Positions 17,050-24,021 of a stretch of 64,000 nucleotides of DNA are shown in pieces. The position numbers and the translations under genes were made by a program. Positions within the stretch are counted from its first letter, which is position 1; every line of letters begins with the position of its first letter. The stretch lies in NCBI RefSeq assembly GCF_042657065.1, contig NZ_JBHSNF010000001.1, positions 1-64,000 of the forward strand, given 5' to 3'. The notes under the pieces were generated by a model. It was given only the letters and a program-made list of their open reading frames with translations, was not told where the DNA came from and did not search any database. This DNA is from Rhodanobacter ginsengisoli (GTDB taxonomy: Bacteria > Pseudomonadota > Gammaproteobacteria > Xanthomonadales > Rhodanobacteraceae).

Positions 17050-18369
17050 TCAGTGGTCGGCAGGAAAGAAGCGCGTCAGCAGGCGATCGAGCAGGGCCAG
17101 CGCATCGGCCAGGGCATGCCCTTCGATCACCAGCGGCGGCGCCAGCAGCAGCAGGTTGCCGCGGCAGGCGAACGACACGCCTTCGGCCATCGCCGCGTCG
17201 ACCAGGGCATTCAGTGCGGCAGCCGTCTGCGGCCACGGCGCCAGCGGTTCGCGGGTGGCACGGTCGGCGACCAGTTCGAGCACCGCGAACAGGCCATGCC
17301 CGCCGCGCACGTCGCCGATCACCGCATGGCGCGTCTGCAGCGCCTGCAGCTCGGCATACATCCAGCCGCCCAGGGTGCGCGAGCGCGCGATCAGGCCCTC
17401 GTTCTCGTAGGCACGCAGCGCCGCCAGGCCGGCGGCGCAGGCCAGCGGATGGCCGCAGTAGGTCAGCCCGGTGTAGAGCATCTGGTGCTGCAGGCGCGCG
17501 GCGACCTCCGCCGACAGCAGCACCGCACCCAGCGGCAGGTGGGCGCCGGTGAGTCCCTTGGCCAGGGTCATCAGGTCGGGCTTGCCGGCCTCGCCGTAAC
17601 GCTGCCAGGCGAACCACTCGCCGCAGCGGCCGAAGCCGCTCATGACCTCGTCGGCAATCAGCCAGACATCGCGCGCCCGGGTCGCCTCGCGCAGCCCGGG
17701 CCAGTAGCTGTCGGGTGCGACGATGCCGTTGGTGCCGGCGTTCGGTTCCATCAGCACCGCCGCCACCGTGGCCGCGCCGTGGCGGTCGATCGTCTCGGCC
17801 ACGGCGGCCACCGCGCGCTCGCCGCAGGTGGCCGGATCGTCGCTGCCGAACGGGCAGCGATAGGCGTACGGCGGCGGCACCTGCAGCACGCCGAAGGCCT
17901 CGGGATCGACCTGGCTGCGGGTGCGCGCATCGCCGGACAGCGCCATGCAGGCGTAGCTGGCGCCATGGTAGGAGCGGTCGCGCGTGACGATGTGGCCGCG
18001 CGGCTTGCCGCCGGCCTGACGGGCGAACTTCACCGCGTTCTCGTTGGCGTCGGCGCCGGCCAGGGTGAAGAACACCCGGCCGCCGTCGAAACCGGCCTTC
18101 GCCAGCAGCGCCTCGGCCAGCTCGGCGCGTGGCTGCGCGCCCCACGCCGAGGTGACGAAGCACAGTTGCTGCGCCTGCCGGCGGATCGCCTCGACCACGC
18201 CCGGATGCTGATGGCCGAGGTTGCTGCATTCGGCCAGGCTGCTCATGTCCAGGATGCGGCGGCCGTCCTCCAGCTCGAGGTACGCGCCGCGGCCGCCGAC
18301 CACGGTCGGCGGCCGCCATTCCGACTGCACGCACCAGCTGTGCAGGACGCTGTCACCCTCGCTTGCCAC
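17050..18369 (-). CDS. Class III omega-aminotransferase
   Basis: A 439-residue PLP enzyme of the taurine/beta-alanine-pyruvate aminotransferase branch. Motifs include MSSLAECSNLGHQHP, the cofactor motif LIADEVMSGFGRCG and the Schiff-base lysine in LMTLAKGLTGAHLPLGA. It is clearly different from the GABA-type enzyme lower in the operon, so the pathway uses two transaminations or two donors. The start is a GTG at 18369, the first good one after the divergent control region. First gene of the seven-gene operon running to 7891. Confidence 0.87.
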   Translation of the reverse strand: MASEGDSVLHSWCVQSEWRPPTVVGGRGAYLELEDGRRILDMSSLAECSNLGHQHPGVVEAIRRQAQQLCFVTSAWGAQPRAELAEALLAKAGFDGGRVFFTLAGADANENAVKFARQAGGKPRGHIVTRDRSYHGASYACMALSGDARTRSQVDPEAFGVLQVPPPYAYRCPFGSDDPATCGERAVAAVAETIDRHGAATVAAVLMEPNAGTNGIVAPDSYWPGLREATRARDVWLIADEVMSGFGRCGEWFAWQRYGEAGKPDLMTLAKGLTGAHLPLGAVLLSAEVAARLQHQMLYTGLTYCGHPLACAAGLAALRAYENEGLIARSRTLGGWMYAELQALQTRHAVIGDVRGGHGLFAVLELVADRATREPLAPWPQTAAALNALVDAAMAEGVSFACRGNLLLLAPPLVIEGHALADALALLDRLLTRFFPADH

Positions 18370-18391
18370 ACGCTCACCCCGTATCCGTTAT

Positions 18392-18425
18392 GTTCGGTAA
18401 TCGAACAACAATTCGTATTGCGAAC
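18392..18425. promoter_or_regulatory. Two PcaR/PcaU-like operator palindromes
   Basis: GTTCGGTAATCGAAC at 18392-18406 and ATTCGTATTGCGAAC at 18411-18425 are two 15-bp inverted repeats (half-sites TTCG/CGAA), 19 bp apart, in the 105-bp gap between the operons. From memory, the IclR-family regulators PcaR and PcaU recognise GTTCGATAATCGCAC, which differs from the first copy at two positions. The adjacent IclR gene is the obvious ligand. One copy or both could control both arms and the regulator itself. Confidence 0.75.
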
Positions 18426-18474
18426 TCATTTGAAACCTCCTACGCTCGCCCTGTCAATCGAATTCCATGGCGTC

Positions 18475-19293
18475 ATGACCTCGAAACCCTTTGAAGAGAG
18501 CGCGGACTACGTGCAGTCGCTGGCGCGCGGTTTGCGGGTGCTGCGCGCCTTCGATCGCGAGCTGGCCAGTCCGAGCCTGTCCGAAATCGCCGAACGCGTC
18601 GGGCTGTCGCGTGCGGTGGTGCGCCGCTCGCTGCTGACCCTGCAGCACCTCGGCTATGTCGGCAGCCGCGGCCGCAGCTTCTTCCTGACCCCGCGCGTGC
18701 TGGAACTGGGTTACAGCTACCTCTCCTCGCTGGATCTCACCGAGCTGGCGCAGCAGTGCCTGGAGCAGTTGTCGCAGCGCGTCGGCGAATCCTGCTCGAT
18801 GGCGGTGCTGGACGGCAGCGACATCGTCTACGTGCTGCGCGTGCCGGTGCGCCGGGTGATGAGCGTGGCGCTGGGCGTGGGGGCGCGGCTGCCGGCGTTC
18901 GCCGCCTCGATGGGTCGGGTGATGCTGGCGGATCTGCCCGACGACGCACTGGATGCGTGGCTGGGGGAGCAGAAATTCCGCGCCTACACGCCGCAGACGA
19001 TCCGCACCGCCGGCGCGCTGAAGGCCGAGCTGTTGCGCGTGCGCAAGCAGGGTTATGCGCTGGTCGCGCGCGAGCTCGAGCCCGGGCTGTGTTCGCTCGC
19101 GGTACCGGTTCGCGCCGGCGACGGCCGCGTCATCGCCGGGCTGAACATCGGCATGCCGTATAGCGAGGAGGTGCTTCGCCGCGCGGTGAAGCAGATGTTG
19201 CCGGCCCTGCAGGAGTCGCGGCAGGCGATCGAGCAGGCGATCCAGCGTGGCGGCTGGTTGCCGCACATGGCGATGAAGCACGCTTATGAATGA
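18475..19293 (+). CDS. IclR-family regulator, PcaR/PcaU-like
   Basis: A 272-residue regulator: winged helix-turn-helix at about residues 12-70 (SLSEIAERVGLSRAVVRRSL recognition region) and IclR effector domain from about 85 (SCSMAVLDGSDIVYVLRV, ARELEPGLCSLAVPV, GLNIGMP). Members near it sense protocatechuate or 3-oxoadipate. The ATG at 18475 fits the family length; the longer frame upstream is antisense to the aminotransferase and is rejected. It is divergent from the aminotransferase operon and overlaps the thiolase start by 8 bp, so it heads the right arm and probably controls both arms through the palindromes at 18392-18425. Confidence 0.9.
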   Translation: MTSKPFEESADYVQSLARGLRVLRAFDRELASPSLSEIAERVGLSRAVVRRSLLTLQHLGYVGSRGRSFFLTPRVLELGYSYLSSLDLTELAQQCLEQLSQRVGESCSMAVLDGSDIVYVLRVPVRRVMSVALGVGARLPAFAASMGRVMLADLPDDALDAWLGEQKFRAYTPQTIRTAGALKAELLRVRKQGYALVARELEPGLCSLAVPVRAGDGRVIAGLNIGMPYSEEVLRRAVKQMLPALQESRQAIEQAIQRGGWLPHMAMKHAYE

Positions 19294-20488
19294 CGTCTAC
19301 CTGGTCGACGCCACGCGTACCCCGTTCGGCCGCCACGGCGGCGCGCTGGCGGGCGTGCGCGCCGACGACCTGGCGGCGCTGCCGATCGCGGCGCTGATCG
19401 CGCGCCAGCCGACGCTGGACTGGGCGATGCTGGACGAGGTGATCCTGGGCTGCGCCAACCAGTCCGGCGAGGACAACCGCAACGTGGCGCGCATGGCGTC
19501 GCTGCTGGCCGGTCTGCCGGACAGCGTTCCCGCGGTGACCGTCAATCGCCTGTGCGCGTCCGGCCTGGAGGCGATCGGCCAGGGCGCGCGCGCGATTGCC
19601 TGCGGCGAGGCGGAGCTGGTCGTCGCCGGCGGCGTCGAGAGCATGACCCGCGCGCCCTACGTGATGGCCAAGGCCGCCGATGCCTGGGCCCGCGAGCAGA
19701 AGCTCGAGGACACCACCCTGGGCTGGCGCCTGATCAACCCGCGGATGCGTACGGCGTACGGCGTCGACTCGATGACCCAGACCGCCGAGAACCTCGCCCG
19801 CGAGCACGGCATCGGGCGCGACAGCCAGGACGCCTATGCGCTGCGCAGCCAGCAACGTGCCGCGCACGCGCAGCGACAGGGCTGGCTGGCGGAGGAAATC
19901 ACCGCGGTGCAGGCGCCTCAAGGCGGCGACTCTACCGATGTGCGGGTGGACGAACACCCGCGACCCGACACCAGCGCCGCCCGGCTGGCTGCGCTCCAGC
20001 CATTGCTCGGCGCCGGCACCAGCATCACCGCCGGCAACGCGGCGGGCCTCAATGACGGCGCCGCCGCCGTGCTGCTGGCGTCGCCCGCGGCACTCCAGCG
20101 GCATCGCCTGCAGCCGTTGGCGCGCATCGTGGGGATGGCGTCGGCCGGCGTCGCGCCGCGGGTGATGGGCATCGGCCCGGTACCGGCGATCCACAAGCTG
20201 CTGGCGCGCCACGGGCTGGGCCTGGCCGACTTCGACCGGATCGAGATCAACGAGGCGTTCGCTGCCCAGGTGCTCGCCTGCACCCGCGCGCTCGGCCTGC
20301 CCGACGATGCCGATCACGTCAATGCCAACGGCGGCGCGATCGCATTGGGTCATCCCCTCGGCGCCAGCGGTGCGCGACTGGTGATCACGGCCGCGCTGGC
20401 GCTGCGCCGGCATCGGCAACAACGTGCCCTGGTCAGCCTGTGTGTGGGCGTCGGCCAGGGCCTGGCCATGGTCCTGGAGCAAGCATGA
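19286..20488 (+). CDS. 3-oxoadipyl-CoA-type thiolase
   Basis: A 400-residue thiolase with the acyl-accepting Cys in VNRLCASGLEA (about residue 89), NEAFA, the His of GGAIALGHPLGASGAR and the second Cys of LCVGVGQG. INPRMRTAYGVDSMTQTAEN closely resembles the PcaF region and argues for 3-oxoadipyl-CoA or a similar short 3-oxoacyl-CoA, giving succinyl-CoA plus acetyl-CoA. No other protocatechuate-pathway gene is in the window, so the 3-oxo acid must come from elsewhere, probably the flanking aminotransferases. ATGA overlap with the next gene. Confidence 0.9.
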   Translation: MNDVYLVDATRTPFGRHGGALAGVRADDLAALPIAALIARQPTLDWAMLDEVILGCANQSGEDNRNVARMASLLAGLPDSVPAVTVNRLCASGLEAIGQGARAIACGEAELVVAGGVESMTRAPYVMAKAADAWAREQKLEDTTLGWRLINPRMRTAYGVDSMTQTAENLAREHGIGRDSQDAYALRSQQRAAHAQRQGWLAEEITAVQAPQGGDSTDVRVDEHPRPDTSAARLAALQPLLGAGTSITAGNAAGLNDGAAAVLLASPAALQRHRLQPLARIVGMASAGVAPRVMGIGPVPAIHKLLARHGLGLADFDRIEINEAFAAQVLACTRALGLPDDADHVNANGGAIALGHPLGASGARLVITAALALRRHRQQRALVSLCVGVGQGLAMVLEQA

Positions 20489-21885
20489 ATCGTGCACCGA
20501 TCGTCCGAACCCTTGCCGCGCTGGCGTTGCTGCTGTCGCTGGGCGCGCATGCCGCCGACACGGTGCGCGGCGGCGAACACGTGCTCGCCCACGATCTGCT
20601 TGCGCAGATGATCGGCACCGACACCACCTCGGAGCATGGCAGCACCACCGGCCTGGCCGAGCAGCTGGCCCGACGATTCCTCGAGGCCGGCTTTCCGAAG
20701 GCGGACGTGCAGGTGGTCGGCGACGATCCGAAGCGGCGCAACCTGGTGGTCCGCCTGCGCGGGCGCGGCGAGCGCCAGCCGATCCTGCTGCTGGCGCATC
20801 TGGACGTGGTCGAGGCGCGCCGCGAAGACTGGCACGTCGACCCGTTCAAGCTGACCGCGCGGGATGGCTACTACTACGGCCGCGGCACCATGGACATCAA
20901 GGGCGCCGGCGCCGGCCTGATCGCCACGCTGTTGCGCTTTCACCAGGAGGGCCTGAAGCCGAAAGGCGACTACATCCTGGCGCTGACCGCGGGCGAGGAG
21001 GACGGCGTCTCCAACGGTGTCCAGTGGCTGCTGGCGCACCGCCCGGAGCTGATCCGCTCCGAGTTCTCCATCAACGTCGACGGCGGCGGGCCGGAAATCC
21101 GCAACGGCCGACCCGAGGTGGTCGCGGTGGAGACCGCCGAGAAGATCTATGCGAGCTACACGCTGACCGTGCACAACCCCGGCGGGCACAGCTCGCTGCC
21201 GACCCCGGACAATGCGATCTACCGGCTGGCGAATGGACTGGTGCGGTTGTCCGCGCTGAAGTTTCCGCTGCACACCAACGCGACCACGCGTGGCTACTAC
21301 GCCCGGCTCGCCACGCTTTACACCGGCGCGCTGGCCGCCGACATGCGCGCGGTGGCGCACGATCCCTCCGACCCGGCCGCGGTGAAGCGGCTGGCGGCGA
21401 CCACGCCGTACAACGACGCCCACCTGCGCACCACCTGCGTGCCGACCCTGCTGGCCGGTGGCGATGCCGAGAATGCGTTGCCGCAGATGGCCCGCGCCAC
21501 CGTCAACTGCCGCATCATGCCGGACGAGCAGCCGGGCCACATCGAGGCCATGATCAAGCAGGCGCTGGCCGATCCGCAGATCGAGGTCGCGCCCGTGGCG
21601 CCGGCGCCGACCAGCCCGCCCAGTCCGATCAACCAGGCCTTGTTCGCGCACATCGGTGAGGCGGCCATGGCGACATGGGGCCAACGCATGCCGGTATCGC
21701 CCTACATGTCGGCGGGCGCCTCCGACAGCGTGTTCCTGCGCGCGGCCGGCATACCGTCCTACGTCTTCAACGGCATCGCCTATGACGTCAACGATGACCG
21801 CTCCCACGGTCAGGACGAACGCATTCTGATCAATTCCTACTATCAGTCATTGGAATTCAACTATAAATTGCTGAAAGACCTGTAA
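20485..21885 (+). CDS. Exported M20-family metallopeptidase/amidohydrolase
   Basis: A 466-residue protein with a signal peptide (MNRAPIVRTLAALALLLSLG, cleavage near AHAAD). The M20 di-zinc centre is visible: LLLAHLDVVE (His), YYGRGTMDIKG (bridging Asp), TAGEEDG (catalytic Glu plus ligand), INVDGGGPE and a C-terminal SHGQDE His. The family cleaves dipeptides or N-acyl amino acids. It overlaps the thiolase stop by 4 bp (ATGA) and so belongs to the regulon. Probably periplasmic, releasing an amino acid from a compound taken in by the TonB receptor two genes downstream. Confidence 0.9.
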   Translation: MNRAPIVRTLAALALLLSLGAHAADTVRGGEHVLAHDLLAQMIGTDTTSEHGSTTGLAEQLARRFLEAGFPKADVQVVGDDPKRRNLVVRLRGRGERQPILLLAHLDVVEARREDWHVDPFKLTARDGYYYGRGTMDIKGAGAGLIATLLRFHQEGLKPKGDYILALTAGEEDGVSNGVQWLLAHRPELIRSEFSINVDGGGPEIRNGRPEVVAVETAEKIYASYTLTVHNPGGHSSLPTPDNAIYRLANGLVRLSALKFPLHTNATTRGYYARLATLYTGALAADMRAVAHDPSDPAAVKRLAATTPYNDAHLRTTCVPTLLAGGDAENALPQMARATVNCRIMPDEQPGHIEAMIKQALADPQIEVAPVAPAPTSPPSPINQALFAHIGEAAMATWGQRMPVSPYMSAGASDSVFLRAAGIPSYVFNGIAYDVNDDRSHGQDERILINSYYQSLEFNYKLLKDL

Positions 21886-21899
21886 GGAGCCGTGCCCCC

Positions 21900-21962
21900 A
21901 TGCCTTGCGTCAAGACCCCGCCAGAGCGTCTGGTTCCGTGTCCGTTCCGGGGCGTACCGTGA
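21900..21962 (+). CDS. Possible 20-codon leader peptide
   Basis: An ATG at 21900 follows a strong AAGGAG at 21884-21889 and opens a 20-codon frame (MPCVKTPPERLVPCPFRGVP) whose TGA overlaps the GTG start of the sulfotransferase as GTGA. This may be a coupling leader. It may instead be chance, with the AAGGAG serving the TTG at 21905 in the sulfotransferase frame. Confidence 0.22.
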   Translation: MPCVKTPPERLVPCPFRGVP

Positions 21963-23995
21963 CCGATACGGGCGCCACCGGCACGCTGGAACAGGCGCTG
22001 GCCCACGCCACCCGCCTGCTGGACAGCGATCCGGTGCTGGCCGGCGAACAGGCGGGCGAGATCCTGCGGGTCGCCGACGGCCACCCGGCCGCGCTGCGCC
22101 TGCTGGCGGCGGCCAGGGCCGCACAGGGCGACTTGCCGGGCGCGCTCGACATCCTGTTGCCGCTGGCCCGCGCCCAGCCGAACTGGGCCGCCGCCCAGCT
22201 GGATCTGGGCGTGGTGCTGGCCCGCAGCGGACGCGGCCAGCAGGCGATCGAGGCGCTGCGCAAGGCGGTGGCGCTGAAACCCGACCTGCCGCAGGCCTGG
22301 CGCGAGCTCGGCGACCAGCTGATGGCGGCCGGCGAATTCGACGCCGCCGATGCCGCCTATGCGCTGCACGTGCGTCACTCCACCCGCGACCCGCGCCTGC
22401 TCGAGGCGGCCACCGCGCTGGTCGAGAACCGCATCCCGGTGGCCGAGGCGCTGCTGCGCGAACACCTGAAGCAGGCACCGACCGACGTGGCCGCGATCCG
22501 CATGTTCGCCGAAGTCGCCGCGCGCGTCGGCCGCAACGAAGAGGCCCTGCATCTGCTGGCGCGCTGCCTGGAACTGGCACCGAGCTTCCACGCGGCACGC
22601 CAGAACTACGCCCTGGTCCTGCATCGCAGCAACCAGCCCGGGCAGGCACTGGCCCAGATCGAGCAACTGCTGGCGGCGGAGCCGGACCATCCCGGTTACC
22701 GCAACCTCAAGGCCGTGGTGCTGTGCCGGACCGGCGACTACGCGACGGCCATCGATATCTACGCCGACCTGCTGCGGCGCTATCCGGGCAATCCGAAGGT
22801 GTGGATGAGCTACGGCCACGCGCTGAAGACCGCCGGGCAGGGCGAGCGCGCGATCAGCGCCTACCGCAGCAGCCTCGAGCTGGAGCCGTCCTTCGGCGAA
22901 GTCTGGTGGAGCCTGGCCAATCTCAAGACGTTCCGCTTCAGCGCCGACGAGCTTGCCTCGATGCGCCGACAGCTGGCGCGTACCGACCTGTCCGACGAGG
23001 ATCGCCTGCACCTGGAGTTCGCGGTGGGCAAGGCGCTGGAGGACGAGGGCGAGTTCGAGCCGTCGTTCCGGCACTATGCGCAGGGCAATGCGATCCGCCG
23101 CGCCCAGCTGCATTACCGCGCCGACGACACCAGCGCCCGCGTGCGTCACATCCGCGAGCACTACACCGCCGACTTCTTCGCCGCCCGCCGCGGCGCCGGC
23201 AGTCCCGCGCGCGACCCGATCTTCATCGTCGGCCTGCCGCGCTCGGGCTCCACCCTGATCGAGCAGATCCTGTCCAGCCACAGCCAGGTCGAAGGCACCA
23301 TGGAGTTGCCCGAGGTCACCTCGATCACGCGCATGCTGCGCGGGCAGGGCGACGAGGACAGCGCGATGCCGTACCACGAGGCGCTTGCCGGGCTGGACAC
23401 CGACGCCCTGCGCGCCCTCGGCGAACGCTACCTCGCGCACACCCGCATCCAGCGCAAGACCGCGGCACCCCTGTTCATCGACAAGATGCCGAACAACTTC
23501 ATGCACATCGGGCTGATCCACCTGATGTTGCCGAACGCGACCATCATCGACGCCCGGCGGCACCCACTGGCCTGCTGCTTCTCCGGGTTCAAGCAGCACT
23601 TTGCCCGCGGGCAGAGCTTCAGCTACAGCCTGGAGGACATGGGTCGTTACTACCGCGACTATGTCGCGCTGATGGCGCACTTCGACCAGGTGTTGCCCGG
23701 ACGCGTCCATCGCGTCGTCTACGAGCGTATGGTCGAGGACACCGAAGGCGAGGTGCGTCGGCTGCTCGATCATTGCGGCCTGCCATTCGAGGACACCTGC
23801 CTGCGCTTCTTCGAGAATGAACGGCCGGTGCGCACGGCCAGTTCCGAACAGGTGCGTAAACCGATCTACCGGGAAGGGGTGGATCACTGGAAGCACTACG
23901 CACCATGGCTGGTGCCGTTGGAGTCGGCGCTCGGGGTGGTACTGGAACAGTACCCCGAGGTGCCGGAATTTGAGCCGATAGTCACCGCCGATTGA
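21959..23995 (+). CDS. TPR-sulfotransferase family protein
   Basis: About 678 residues. Residues 1-400 are tetratricopeptide repeats (for example AQLDLGVVLARSGRGQQAIEALRKAVALKP). The C-terminal third is a sulfotransferase domain with the PAPS loop IVGLPRSGSTLIEQILSSH, a second site DARRHPLACCFSGF, and RVVYERMVEDTEGEVRRLL. Such fusions often sit beside TonB receptors in this group of bacteria, but the substrate (a peptide, glycan or small molecule) is not known. The start is uncertain: GTG 21959 overlaps an upstream stop, GTG 21938 and TTG 21905 are in frame. It is the fourth gene of the right arm. Confidence 0.8.
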   Translation: MTDTGATGTLEQALAHATRLLDSDPVLAGEQAGEILRVADGHPAALRLLAAARAAQGDLPGALDILLPLARAQPNWAAAQLDLGVVLARSGRGQQAIEALRKAVALKPDLPQAWRELGDQLMAAGEFDAADAAYALHVRHSTRDPRLLEAATALVENRIPVAEALLREHLKQAPTDVAAIRMFAEVAARVGRNEEALHLLARCLELAPSFHAARQNYALVLHRSNQPGQALAQIEQLLAAEPDHPGYRNLKAVVLCRTGDYATAIDIYADLLRRYPGNPKVWMSYGHALKTAGQGERAISAYRSSLELEPSFGEVWWSLANLKTFRFSADELASMRRQLARTDLSDEDRLHLEFAVGKALEDEGEFEPSFRHYAQGNAIRRAQLHYRADDTSARVRHIREHYTADFFAARRGAGSPARDPIFIVGLPRSGSTLIEQILSSHSQVEGTMELPEVTSITRMLRGQGDEDSAMPYHEALAGLDTDALRALGERYLAHTRIQRKTAAPLFIDKMPNNFMHIGLIHLMLPNATIIDARRHPLACCFSGFKQHFARGQSFSYSLEDMGRYYRDYVALMAHFDQVLPGRVHRVVYERMVEDTEGEVRRLLDHCGLPFEDTCLRFFENERPVRTASSEQVRKPIYREGVDHWKHYAPWLVPLESALGVVLEQYPEVPEFEPIVTAD

Positions 23996-24021
23996 TCGTC
24001 ATTATCAGAGAGGGGAAACAC

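Noticed and set aside
18475..20488. Classic protocatechuate (pca) pathway cluster
   Set aside because: Thiolase, CoA-transferase and regulator resemble pca genes, but no ring-cleavage dioxygenase, cycloisomerase, decarboxylase or lactonase gene is present within the locus.
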